Shown: positions 1-10,400 of the stretch, one piece after another
How the letters are laid out: the number at the start of each line of letters is the position of its first letter
How positions within the stretch are numbered: the stretch's first letter is position 1
Assembly (NCBI GenBank): GCA_013398295.1
Contig: VZSF01007912.1
Location: forward strand, 1-64,000
DNA from: Chionis minor
Taxonomy: Eukaryota; Chordata; Aves; Charadriiformes; Chionididae
Direction: 5' to 3'
DNA: 64,000 bases
Translations under genes and position numbers: made by a program
Notes under the pieces: model-generated
Seen by the model: the letters and a program-made list of their open reading frames with translations, nothing else
Databases searched by the model: none
What the model was told of the DNA's origin: nothing

Positions 1-1690
1 TGGATGGCATCCCTTCACTCCAGGATGTCAACCACACCACACAACATGGTGTCATCAGCAAACTTGCTGAGGGTGCACTCAATCCCACGGTCCATGTTGC
101 CAACAAAGATGTTTAATAGGACTGGTCCCAATACCAACCCCTGAGGAACACCACTTGTCACTGGTCTCCACTTGGACATTGAGCCATTGACTGCAACTCT
201 TTGAGTCCAGCTAATTCCTTATCCACCAAATGGTCCATCCATCTCCAATTTAGCGACAAGGATGTCATGCAGGACAGTGTCAAATGCTTTGCACAAGTCC
301 AGGTAGATGATGTCACTTGCTCACCACTTATCCACAAACACTGCAGCCCCATTATAGAAGGCCACGAAATTCATCAGGCACAATTTGCACTTAATAAAGC
401 CATGTTGGCTGTCACCAATCATCTCTTTTTCCATGTATCTTAACATAGGTTCTAGGAGGATCTGTTCCATGATCTTGCTGGGTACGGAGGTGAAACTGAC
501 TGGTGTGTAGTTCCCCTGGTCTTCCTTTTTTCCCTTTTTAAAAACGGAGATTATATTTGCCCTTTTCCAGTCAGTGGGAACTTCACCAGACTGCCATGAC
601 TACTCAAATATGATGGATAATGGCTTAGCAACTTCATCCACCAGTTCCCTCAGAACCCACAGATGCGTCTCATCAGGTCCCATGGGTTTGTGCACCTTCA
701 GGTTCCTTAGATGGTCTCAAACATGATATTCTCCTACAGTGGGCAGTTCTTCATTCTCTCAGTCCTTGCATTTGCCTTTTTGCAACTTGGGGGGTGTGGC
801 TAAATCACTTGCCAGTGAATACCAAGGCAAAAAATTTGTTAAGCACCTCAGCCTTCTCCATATCCTGGGTAACCAGGTCTCCTGTTTCCTTCTGGAGAGG
901 GCCCACATTTTTCCTAGTCTTCCTTTTATCACTGGTGTACATATAGAAGCTTTACTTGTTGCCCTTGATGTCCCTGGCCAGATTTAATTCTATCAGTTTT
1001 CCTAAACTGATCCCTGGCTACTTGGACGATTTCTCTGTATTGCTCCCAGGCTGCCTGTCCTTGCTTCCACCCTTGACAGTCTTCCTTTTTGCTTTTGAGT
1101 TTGTCTAAGAGCTTCTTGTTCATCAATGCAGGCCTCCTGGCTTTTTTGCCTGACTTCCTCTTTTTTGGGATGCATCCCTCCTGAGCTTGGTGGAGGTGAT
1201 CCTTGAATATCAGCCAGCTTTCTTGGGCCCCTCTTCCTTCTAGGGCTTTATCCCATGGTACTCTACCAAGTAGATCCCTGAAGAGGCCAAAGTCTGCTTT
1301 CCTAAAGTCCAGGTAGCGAACTTGCTGTGCGCCCTCCTCACTGCCCCAAGGATCTTGAACTTCACCATTTCATGGTCACTGGAACAAAGGCTGCCCTTGA
1401 GTTTCACGTTCCCCACCAGCCTCTCCTTGTTAGTGAGAACAAGGTCCAGCACAGCACTGCTCCCTGTTGGCTCCTCTGTCACTTGGAGAAGGAAGTTATT
1501 ATCGACGTGTTCCAGGAACCTCCTGCATTGCCTATGCCCTGCCGTGTTGTCCTTCCAACAGATACCGGGGTGGTTAAACTCCCCCATGAGGACCAAGGCT
1601 TCTGAACATGAGGCTGTCTGTGTATAGAGGGCCTCCTCCACTCAGTCTTCCTGGTTGAGTGGCCTGTAGCAGACCCCCACTATAATGTCA
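1..1690 (-). mobile_element. Decayed CR1 LINE fragment, minus strand, cut by the window edge
   Basis: Read on the minus strand, this block translates piecewise into CR1 (non-LTR retrotransposon) ORF2. From right to left it gives the end of the endonuclease domain, the linker and the first part of the RT. The right end, near 1690, is the 5' truncation point: similarity starts abruptly inside the endonuclease at a VGVCYRP-like stretch. The left end is cut by the window, so the RT C-terminus, the 3' UTR and the octamer tail would lie outside. Several in-frame stops and indels show that it is old. CpG sites are scarce, as expected for a methylated, decayed copy. I am confident of the CR1 assignment, but the subfamily cannot be named from here. 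Confidence 0.93.
1..1690 (-). pseudogene. Broken CR1 ORF2: partial endonuclease plus partial reverse transcriptase
   Basis: The ancestral protein was an APE-type endonuclease fused to a reverse transcriptase, which nicks chromosomal DNA and copies the element's RNA at the nick. The endonuclease end lies at about 1320-1690 and includes a GEFNHP motif; the usual form is GDFNHP, and the catalytic Asp codon reads GAG at 1579-1581. The SDHEMV motif follows near 1360-1380. A lysine-rich linker lies at about 930-1200. RT motifs follow: a NYTPVS stretch near 500, YLDLCKAFD at 279-305, SGVPQG near 130-150 and the FADD active-site box at 51-62. In-frame TGA stops occur at 1642-1644, 321-323 and 15-17. 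The part between the LVAKLE and RVAVNGS stretches (about 190-240) has lost bases compared with the intact copy at 4691. The protein cannot be made. Confidence 0.9.
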
Positions 1691-2536
1691 CCTGCCCCTG
1701 CCCATCCTGATCCACAAGTTCTCAGTCAGCTAGTTAAAAGAAAAAAGCTCCATCTGGAAAGTCTAAGTTTTGTCAGTAAGGATGTAGGAAGCAAATCCCC
1801 CTACAAAAGCTGGGAGCAAGCAACATTGGTCTTAGAAAAAAAAATTGGTTTAAACCACTTAGAATTAATAACAGATTGTATTCAATTCCTTAGGTTACCA
1901 CATGACCAGTTTATTCAAATTTACCTTTTACTAATTTATGTCCTCTTTATGAAACACATATATTCTGAAAGGATGTCTCAGTTCCATAAAACAGAACCCA
2001 CTCAAACCTACCCTTCCGTGCTTCATAAATGTCCTGAGATGTATTAGATTAGATTAACATGCAACAAAGTTTCTTTATAAAAACTAGAGTGGTAATTTCT
2101 AACTGCTTGGCATGAGTAAGAAATATAAAGGTGTATTAGAAGGACCAAAAAAGCCTTATGTTTACAGAAATGGATATTGCTGGAGAAGGAAATGGTGCAT
2201 CTGAGGCTGTATTTGTGAGAGGGACGCAGCGGGTATTTTTTTCTTTTATAACTTAAGTAAAATGGTTTCAAAGATATGACTAACACCAACCAACTAAAAC
2301 AGTCTGAGAATTTATTCTCTCAGATGGAATTCCCATTACGCTGCATTTTCACCTGTTCCCAGCCTGAAGCAATGTATGTTGTGTTATTTACTCTTCCCTT
2401 GGTCATAAGGAGGGGGTCCCCACCTGGAACTATTTACACTCACAAAAAAAGATGCAGTCAGCCAAAAGAGGCCTTTAACGTCCTGTAGTGAAGTTGCTGC
2501 AGAAGGCATGGAGAGAGAAAAAATTCACACAGAGCA
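1691..2536. other. Non-coding interval, no recognised feature
   Basis: AT-leaning DNA. The longest open stretch is 1685-2047 on the plus strand (120 codons) and resembles no family I know. No repeat was recognised. Confidence 0.5.
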
Positions 2537-2586
2537 AAGGAAGGAAGGAAGGAAGGAAGGGAGGGAGGGAGGGAGGGAGGGAGGGA
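2537..2586 (+). repeat. Compound microsatellite (AAGG)6 then (GAGG)6
   Basis: Six AAGG units at 2537-2560 are followed directly by six GAGG units at 2561-2584. The tract is pure purine on the plus strand. The second half consists of GGG runs separated by single A bases, which is a canonical pattern for an intramolecular G-quadruplex and also for a purine/pyrimidine triplex. Tract length is likely to vary between individuals. Confidence 0.95.
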
Positions 2587-2709
2587 TTAAGTGAAATGTG
2601 TTGTTACCCTTTAGTTTGCTGCCATATTACCAGGAATGGGGGATAAGCTATGGTGAACACTATATGAGTGAAGAGCAGCAATAAAGAAAGGCAATGCAAC
2701 CCACAGATT

Positions 2710-2825
2710 TACCACAGAGACAATAAGCAATTTCGGTAATACAGGAAATTTCAGGCAGAGCTGGGAAATGAACCAATGTTTTGTATCCCTGTCTTCAATG
2801 CAAGGTCACCTTTCCTTCCTTACCT
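2710..2825 (+). repeat. Ancient SINE/LINE tail, MIR/L2/L3-like
   Basis: The stretch around 2752-2815 (GGCAGAGCTGGGAAATGAACC, then a CCCTGTCTTCAATGC-like run) follows the order of the widely shared amniote MIR/L3 tail: cleared-antigen-like 'agctgggaatagaaccc', then 'gtcctgactcccaatgc'. It is diverged, and the boundaries are approximate. This is a recognition from memory of a consensus, not an alignment. Confidence 0.45.
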
Positions 2826-4690
2826 ATGTTGTAGCCCTTATGCAAGGGGAAGACACAAAACAATCTTAATTAAGCATTAAGGGATATAACGATGATCCAA
2901 TACACTTCCATTTCTCCCAGGAAGAAGCAGAGAAGCAAAGGAATGAGGGAGACAAAAAATACAGCTGGCTGTTGGCATTTTGGTGCTGAGCCATGGGGAA
3001 GGACCTTAGGAGCAGAGCGAAGTGGATGACTCTCTCCTTGAACAATGGAGTGAGAGCAATGGAAATCAGAGCTCTTCTTCATGGGAAAAGACAGAGCTGC
3101 AGCAGCTCCAAGGGCTCTATGCATCATGCTATTGCTGCTCTGAAAGGAGAGCCCTTCAAAACTAAATCTCTCTCTTGAGTTCTCTGCTCTTTTTATATTA
3201 ACATCACACAGCCCAAAGGGTTGCACTACACCCAGGCATATATTTGCACAAAGCTGAGACACTGAGCACAGAGGAGAGGTGTCCAGTAGTTAAGAATGGC
3301 CTTTTTACATTTCCTTCTTTTTTTTTTTACATTACTTTCTTTTTCAGTCAGGCTTCCTTGGTTTCCTGGCAGGCAAAAGCAACTGAGTAGCTAGGGTTTT
3401 GAGGAGGCTGTCTAATCACAGCTGCAGCTGCAAAGGGCAGTCAGGCACGCCTGCCCCCCAGTCAGGCTCTCCTTTCCTCCCTTTGCGCTGACACCACTCT
3501 GTGTGGCCACACAGTGGGCCAAGCCAGGGATCTGTTTGGTCATGAATGAAGGGAAAAAGCAAACCAAAATAAGAGTGGTAGATTTTAGCTGTCTCGCTCC
3601 CCATCACAGTTGCTAAACCAGCAGAGCTCCTACGTGAGAAACTCCCAGTGCAAGTGTGGTCCAACTGCTCCTAGGATATTTGGCTATGATTCCAGTTTTC
3701 AGATGACATAAGGATGGACGTCAGTGCCAGTTAGTCAAAACAGAAGCCCTTCCTCATGCCAACATATCCTTGATCTAACCACCAAGCCATTGGGCTTCTT
3801 TCCGTGGATGGCCACCTCAACTAGTGTAGTCATTGCTTCTGCTAGAGGTGTGGCTCGGCTGCAGGACCAGTGGCTGCTAAATACTTCTTTCCCTTCTATG
3901 ATTACATCCCCCTGAACTTTAATCCCCTTTAACAGGGTAAATTCAACTGGCACAAAGAATATCTAAGATTTATTCCAAGACTGGATGGTGATAAAGGAAT
4001 CAAAGGTCCAGTTTGAACCACAGACCAGGCAGGGAGCAGTGTGAATTTTATTTCATTATCACACATGACAGCTCAGATTCTTCAGTCCAGGTATTAACTG
4101 TTGTCATTGACTAATTCCATGTCTATTCAGAGAGTAGGAGCAATATCATGTGCTTTATCTAAACAACCAATACTATGCAGAATTAGGAGCTCTCTTTGAA
4201 ATTACCTTGCCTTTTTATCTGGGAGAACAGCAACGCCCTACTGCATGCTAACAAAAGAATTTGCAGATTTCCATCTCATGATGTCTTCCACTTTGAACTG
4301 TCTGTCTTTTCAGAAAACGTGCATTAGTGAAACACAATGCATTGGATCTGTTGAAAGGGACACTACATGAAATTCTGTGCACGTGGCCAAATTTAAAAAA
4401 TACATGGGCATTCTGACTTTAAAATCTATGGCTATATGACATGCAGATTAAGAAAAATAATGAATTTTTGCTGCTGTTGCTGATTGAACTGGCTTGTGCT
4501 CAATTATCCTATGGGAACTGTTCACTGAGATCATGGAGCTGTTAGTTGAGGTAAAGAAAAACACCCTGAACCCTGGAGTTATTCATTTAAGCCATATGTG
4601 AATAGTTTCAATTGGCAAGTAAATTCAAGTGTTTGATGGTGGATCTAGGAACATCTATTGAACTGATAACAAACTATTATTTATTATCCT
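2826..4690. other. Non-coding interval
   Basis: Includes an 11-base T run at 3318-3328. The open stretches here, the longest being 2870-3262 minus (130 codons), lack any recognisable domain. CpG is sparse, with only a handful of CpG sites in the kilobase before the CR1 at 4691. Confidence 0.5.
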
Positions 4691-5734
4691 GACACTGTCC
4701 CGCGTGACATCCTGGTCTCCAAATTGGAGAGTCACGGGTTCGATGAATGGACCACTCGGTGGATAAGGAACTGGCTGGATGGCCGCACTCAAAGGGTTGT
4801 GGTTAATGGGTCAATGTCCACGTGGCGGCCAGTGACGAGTGGTGTCCCGCAAGGGTCAGTACTGGGACCAGTGCTATTTAACATCTTTGTTGGAGACATG
4901 GACAGTGAGATCGAGTGCACCCTCAGCAAGTTTGCCGATGACACCAAGCTCGGTGGCGCGGTTGACACACTGGAGGGAAGGGATGCCATCCAGAGGGACC
5001 TGGACAGGCTTGAGAGGTGGGCTAATGCAAATGGCATGAAGTTCAACCAAGCCAAGTGCAGAGTCCTACACCTGGGACGTGGCAATCCCAGGCATAAATA
5101 CAGGCTGGGCAGAGAATGGCTGGAGAGCAGCCCTGAGGAGAAGGACTTGGGAGTGCTCATGGATGAGAAGCTCAACATGAGCCGGCAGTGCGCGCTGGCA
5201 GCCCAGAAAGCCAACCGTATCCTGGGTTGCATCAAAAGAAGCGTGGCCAGCAGGGCACGGGAGGTGATTCTCCCCCTCTACTCTGCGCTTGTGAGACCCC
5301 ACCTGGAGTACTGTGTCCAGCTCTGGAGTCCTCAACATAGAAAGGACATGGAACTGTTGGAACAGGTCCAGCGAAGGGCCACTAAGATGATTAGAGGGAT
5401 GGAGCACCTCTCCTATGAGGACAGGCTGAGAGAGCTGGGGCTGTTCAGCCTGGAGAAGAGAAGGCTCCGGGGAGACCTGATAGCAGCCTTTCAGTATCTG
5501 AAGGGAGCCTACAGGAGAGCTGGAGAGGGACTCTTTGTCAGGAAATCTAGTGACAGGACAAGGGGTAATGGTTTTAAATTGGAAGAGGGGAGATTTAGGT
5601 TAGATATTAGGAAGAAGTTCTTTACTGTGAGGGTGGTGAGGCACTGGAACAGGTTACCCAGGGAAGTTGTGGAGGCCCCATCCCTGGAAGTGTTTAAGGC
5701 CAGGCTGGATGGGGCTTTGAGCAACCTGCTGTAG
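4691..5734 (+). CDS. Uninterrupted C-terminal part of CR1 ORF2 reverse transcriptase (partial)
   Basis: An open frame of 347 sense codons runs from the truncation point to TAG at 5732-5734. The upstream in-frame TAA at 4667-4669 lies outside the element. There is no natural start codon; counting from the TTG at 4724 gives 336 residues. Counted from there, visible motifs are [14 protein letters not shown] at residues 39-52 and the FADD catalytic box at 70-73 (4931-4942). These are followed by the CR1 thumb and C-terminal region, with [53 protein letters not shown] and [14 protein letters not shown] blocks. The endonuclease and the RT fingers, including the first catalytic Asp (YLDLCKAFD in the copy at 279-305), are missing, so no active enzyme can result. 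The fully preserved frame and the many remaining CpG sites mark a recent insertion. It is a retroelement remnant, not a host gene. Confidence 0.9.
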   Translation, partial: DTVPRDILVSKLESHGFDEWTTRWIRNWLDGRTQRVVVNGSMSTWRPVTSGVPQGSVLGPVLFNIFVGDMDSEIECTLSKFADDTKLGGAVDTLEGRDAIQRDLDRLERWANANGMKFNQAKCRVLHLGRGNPRHKYRLGREWLESSPEEKDLGVLMDEKLNMSRQCALAAQKANRILGCIKRSVASRAREVILPLYSALVRPHLEYCVQLWSPQHRKDMELLEQVQRRATKMIRGMEHLSYEDRLRELGLFSLEKRRLRGDLIAAFQYLKGAYRRAGEGLFVRKSSDRTRGNGFKLEEGRFRLDIRKKFFTVRVVRHWNRLPREVVEAPSLEVFKARLDGALSNLL

Positions 5735-5744
5735 TCAGAGGTGT

Positions 5745-5761
5745 CCCTGCCCATGGCAGGG
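5745..5761 (+). promoter_or_regulatory. CR1 3' UTR stem-loop
   Basis: Seven-base perfect stem (CCCTGCC with GGCAGGG) around a three-base loop, between the ORF2 stop and the octamer tail. In the CR1 family a hairpin at this place is expected to be part of the RNA signal bound by the element's own RT. That role is family knowledge, not shown by this sequence. Confidence 0.7.
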
Positions 5762-5805
5762 GGGTTGGAACTTGATGATCTTTAAGGTCCCTTCCAACTC
5801 TAACC

Positions 5806-5824
5806 ATTCTATGATTCTATGATT
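5806..5824 (+). repeat. CR1 octamer tail (ATTCTATG)2 plus partial unit
   Basis: Two perfect ATTCTATG units at 5806-5813 and 5814-5821, then ATT. CR1 elements end in this short tandem repeat instead of poly(A). It fixes the 3' boundary of the insertion. Confidence 0.93.
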
Positions 5825-5825
5825 A

Positions 5826-6629
5826 TATTATTGTGTATGAACTGCTCACTCACATATAGTAGCACACATATGAAACAACAAGCTATTCCTCAAACTCCCT
5901 AAGTATCAATATCGCAGTTCAAAACTGAGGAGGAATAAACATTATATTGACAGTTTCTTCTCCCTCAGATTAGAAATAACCAGAATTGTCTTCCTTTGTC
6001 TTTCAAATCCCAATCTGAATTGAAATAAGTTGTTAGGTGAAGAATACATAAATCCCAGTTTTCTGCTTCCTCTGCTCTGAGATTTCACTTGTTCTTCAAA
6101 GACAGGGAAACCCCAGCTGCCTTTCCAGCTGTTCATGGAGCTCCAAATGTCAGTGCACCTGCTGATGGTTTTCTTAATGACATGAATATATGCTGAATGG
6201 ATAAAGTGTATAAATCAGCTTTGCCGAATAAACAAAAAGCAGGGTGATACTGGTGGTTTTTGTGAGGAAATAAGTTGTTTCTGGAGACAGATTCAAAACA
6301 TCATGTTTTGTAGTAGTGATGATAAAGACAAGAAATCTGAGAAAGTAACCCAGAGCTGAAGATGGATTCAGGTATGTTGCTGAATGCGACTGGTACAGCT
6401 GTTTTGCCACCTGAGCACAACATGAAGGGTGAAAAGCTGTTCTGTATCCCTGGGGAATCACATGTCTCCCCTGCAGTGGTGAGTCAGGGTCACCCTGACA
6501 AGGTATCGATCCTGTTAAGTTCACACTTGCATGAATGTCTAGGCCCTATTATGTTAATTTCTGTGTTAAATTGTGTTATTATATTATTATGTTAAATTCA
6601 TATATATTATATTATGATGTTAAAATCAA
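5826..6629. other. Spacer between two plus-strand CR1 copies
   Basis: About 800 bases of AT-rich DNA with no recognised gene. Its last part (about 6545-6620) is very AT-rich, with repeated TTATATTATTATG-like steps directly before the next CR1. Such T/A-rich sites are plausible targets for the CR1 endonuclease. Confidence 0.5.
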
Positions 6630-7315
6630 AAAGACCAAGTGCCGGGTCCTGCACTTGGGTCACAACAACCCCATGCAGCACTGCAGGCTTGGGGAAGAGC
6701 GGTTGGAAAGGTGCCTGGCAGAAAAGGACCTGGGGGTGTTGGTCGACAGTCAGCTGAATATGAGCCAGCAGCGTACCCAGGTGGCCAAGAAGGCCAACAG
6801 CATCCTGGCTTGTATCATGAATAGTGTGGCCAGCAGGACTAGGGAAGTGGTCATGCCCCTGAACTCAGGACTGGTGAGGCCCCACCTCAAACACTGTGTT
6901 CAGTTTTGGGCCTCTCATGACAAGAAAGACATTAAGATTCTGGATTGTGTTCAGAGAATGACAACAAGGCTGGTGAGGGGTCTAGAGAACAAGTCATATG
7001 AGGAGCGGCTGAGGGAACTGGGGTTGTTTAGCCTGGGGAAAAGGAGGCTGAGGGAGACCTTATCACTCTCAACAACTATGTGGAAGGAGGTTGTAAAGAG
7101 GTGGGGGACAGTCTCTTCTCCAAAGTAAGAGGCGATAGGACAAGAGGAAACTGCCTCAAGTTGCGCCAGGGGAGGTTTAGTTTGGATATTAGGAAAAAAA
7201 TTTTCACCCAAAGGGTCATCAAACACTGAAACAAGCTGCCCACGGCAGTGGTGGAATCGCCATCCCTGGAGGTATTTAAAAGATGGGTAGACATAGTGCT
7301 GACAGACATGGTTTA
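6630..7315 (+). pseudogene. Frameshifted C-terminal fragment of CR1 ORF2
   Basis: The frame holds from about 6630 to the [14 protein letters not shown] block (about 7012-7050). There one base is missing compared with the expected LRGDL: the sequence at 7043-7058 gives LRET. Translation in that frame then goes off and stops at 7126-7128. The ancestral frame resumes in another phase through [23 protein letters not shown] (about 7130-7200). It is then hit by TGA at 7227-7229, where the family has Trp (HW to H-stop). PSLEVFK follows near 7260, and the frame closes at a TAG near 7315. No RT catalytic box is present in this short copy. It is not functional. Confidence 0.88.
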
Positions 7316-7385
7316 GTGGTGGTTTTGGCAGTGTTAGGTTTATGGTTGGAGTCAATGATCTTAAAGGTCTCTTCCAACCTGGGTG

Positions 7386-7407
7386 ATTCTATGATTCTGT
7401 GATTCTG
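7386..7407 (+). repeat. CR1 octamer tail with one variant unit
   Basis: ATTCTATG (7386-7393), ATTCTGTG (7394-7401) and ATTCTG (7402-7407). It marks the 3' end of the second plus-strand CR1. Confidence 0.9.
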
Positions 7408-10400
7408 CACCTGCATGAAAATACTATGTAAAAATTAATGGAACTCAAGTATAATCATCCACAAAATCTAATTGGTAGATTTCAATGTGTGCAGATTCAG
7501 TGGTGGGCCAAGACAATCTTTGTGATGTTGCCGGAAACATAGCAAAGCAATCTGAAGGATGAATGCAAAAGGGATTATTTTTATAGCTGCCTTCCCCACT
7601 CCACAAACACACATGTGGGTTTTCCATTTTACAAAGCTATCAGTTTTCCATCATTCCTTGTTACTGCAAGCTCTCCCGAAATCTGACTATTCCTAGATCT
7701 TTCAAGTTTCACAGCCTGCTGAAATAAAGCTGAGACTGACGTACAACTGGATTCACCATTAAATACAGAAAGCCCTGCCAGAACCTTGAGTATTGCAAAT
7801 TGCTGAAGGCAGCTGGACACCATGTACAAGGTCCTCAGATGACCTGAGCTAGCACCAGCAGCCCCATGATGCTGCTCTGCAGGCAGCCAGGTCACAGGGA
7901 GCCCTGTGCTGTGAAAGGCATGCTTGGGATCAGAGGGAAGAGAAGAAGGTTAGATTCAGGTTTACAGAAATCTTACAGCCAACAGAATAACCCAAGTATC
8001 TTGTTTTCTGAGGAGCAAAGCCTGAAAGCCACAAAATGCTGACAATTGCTCCTGAAATTGATGAAAATTCAAAACTCAACACCTTTCACGGATGCAGTTC
8101 CCGCCCCTATGGATGCCATCTCTCAATGGCTCCCAGCCCAAGAGGACCCTGCCAGTTTGTCCCATGTATCTGATTCAGTGCTATTCTTCCTTTCCATACA
8201 TTCTTTTCTCCTGGAGTCTTTTGAGCTGAACTTGTAAAACAGATTTTGGCTTACAGGAAAATAGTCTAAGTAAATGTTTAAGGGAAAAATGTTAATGACC
8301 TCATGCTCTAAACTTAGGAAGAATAAATTTGGAGAAAGGGAGGAAGACTTGGTTTCCAGTAAAAACCTCTAGCACGTTGCTGACTGAAACCAGCTGGGAG
8401 TTTATTCTTTGATTTAACTCCTCTGTGCATGGGGACTGGCAAAGAAGGCATTATTACTGTGGAGAAACACTTTCAATAAGCTGCTGTGATACTCACATTG
8501 TAAACTTCAACCTGCCTTTCCCTGGATTTGGGCTTTTTTCTTACCGATTTGAACACTCTGAAGCTTGCATAACAAAATGTGCTTATTTAGCAAAGCTTTT
8601 GCTAGCATGTAGACAGTCTGTGGGTTGTCATATACGACAGGCTGCTAATGAAAAATCTTTTAGTCAATCTGACATCTGTTGTCTTGTGCCTAGAAAAGCA
8701 CTACCTGCAAACTCTAGACTTCATTGTGTGATAATTCTGCATGGCAGTTCTTCCTCAGCTTGGTAGTGATGTTGATGTCCCAGGTAAGCTTATAGAGATC
8801 ATCTGATTATGAACATGTGATTGACATTCATCTTACACCATCTTCATTTGACTTCCTTTTGTCATATTAGGGGAATTTTATTACTGGTCCTTGGCCTATA
8901 GGTAAAAGATAACCATTGTCTGAGATACTGGAGCCCACTGATACAACAAACTAATCATTTATAGGGGTAGATTGACATTTAGAATGGCCAAAAAATAAGG
9001 CAGGGACTACTTGCACCCCCTTTATACTTGTAAATGCTCGCCCCAGTAATCTTTAAGTTCTCTTTTGATCTCTGAGCAGTATGCAGACATTAAGGATGAA
9101 GCAGAATGCAAACTAGATTGTCATGGCTTAGCTCCTCAGACACGCTGGATTAGTAGCCATTACCCATTGCACTGGGTTACAGAGAGAGGCTGGCCTGAGT
9201 GCTCCAGTTTGTTGTGAAAGGGACACTTAGAAGGTGATATATAACTTTGTTTAAATAGTGCACGCGCTACTTTGTCAACAAAAACACCCATAACGAAATG
9301 CACTGGGTTTTGAAAACAGATAAGTAAACCACAATATATTCAAGCAACTACTCCCAGCTGAGTTCCAATTGGAAGGATGAGCACTCTTTTCCACCTCAGC
9401 TGGCAGACATTCAGAGGATGCTGAGGTCCAGCCTTGGGTTCACCAGCATTCAGATACAGAGGTATCAGGGAAGATACATTTGCTACTTTGACAGTTTACG
9501 TCTTGTTTGGCAGCATGAACTCAACCAGGAGTGAAAAGCTCCTGAAGAACATCATAGATGGGTCTAAAAAGCCAGCCGGACATGATACACACTTCCACCT
9601 TTCATCACGTAAATAGAAAGGAGGGAGTGGTGTAGACTATTTAAGACACATGATGAGTTGGTTACATTTTCCTCCCTGAGAATATTGTGCAAATATAAAC
9701 TGAGCTCTGTGCCTTGATGGTGATATTTTCCTTAAGAGCCCTCATATGTTCCTTTGGAAGATATATGTGCACATGTGGTTCAGCTTTGGAGTTCACCTCA
9801 GCTGGACCACGCCGGCTGTGAGCAGCATGCGCAAAGATTAGGGCTGACATAACCAGACGCGTGCTGGATTGATGGTCTGTGGCACATGCAGTTAGTCATT
9901 CAGGATTTGAAGGGCATCCAGAAATTCACAGCAAGTGTTCAACAGCCTGCTCCTTAAATAAAATTTCTGTCTAGAAAAAGAGTGTCTTTCTAGGGAAATA
10001 CGGTTTCTTACGGTATCCCTAACACTTAGCTGTTTACCAGGCAGTCTCTTTAAAGACAGACCTCTTCGTTAGCTGGACCCCACAGTATTTTCCCGCTGTG
10101 AACATGAGAAATACAGCACAATGGCAAGACAAGCCCCTAATCTGTGCGATTGCCAGCTTGTGACTGCTTCATCTTTCTCAGTCCCGTTCCTGAACATCTA
10201 AATCCCCCTCTCAGCTCTCTGCATTCCTCGAGGATTCCCTCCATCCACAGCACACAGCATTGCCCAGACCTCAGCCAAGTGGCTGCTGTTTTCCCTCTGT
10301 GTAGTAGGGCTGGTTTTAGGGAGAGATGGGGCACGGTGAGAGACAGGAACCTGGTATGGGAAGGCAGGAAAGGTTAGATAATGCAGCTAAAAACCCTGAG

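Larger units (their letters stand above)
4691..5825 (+). mobile_element. Young 5'-truncated CR1 LINE copy
   Basis: The copy begins inside the RT domain at a [13 protein letters not shown] stretch (about 4691). It continues without interruption through the end of ORF2 (stop at 5732-5734) and the short 3' UTR, and ends in tandem ATTCTATG octamers at 5806-5821 plus ATT. The 3' UTR holds a perfect hairpin at 5745-5761 (CCCTGCC, loop CAT, GGCAGGG), just upstream of the octamers. This layout, a stem-loop then an octamer tail, is the recognition signal that CR1 RT is thought to use for target-primed reverse transcription. Truncation at the 5' end is the normal outcome of incomplete copying. I could not identify a clear target-site duplication, which is usual for CR1. 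Confidence 0.96.
6630..7407 (+). mobile_element. 5'-truncated CR1 LINE copy, different subfamily, moderately old
   Basis: CR1 similarity starts abruptly at a [10 protein letters not shown] stretch (about 6630), 3' of the FADD box. It runs through the ORF2 C-terminus and 3' UTR and ends in ATTCTATG, ATTCTGTG and ATTCTG at 7386-7407. Its residues differ throughout from the neighbour at 4691 (for example [17 protein letters not shown] against [17 protein letters not shown]). Its 3' UTR also differs: it reads TTAGGTTTATGGTTGGA and has no CCCTGCC hairpin. It therefore belongs to another CR1 subfamily and is not a duplicate of the neighbour. It lies only about 800 bases downstream in the same orientation. 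Confidence 0.94.

Noticed and set aside
4789..5407. Minus-strand open frames of 148 and 113 codons inside the CR1 copy
   Set aside because: These are the antisense shadow of the conserved RT frame on the plus strand.
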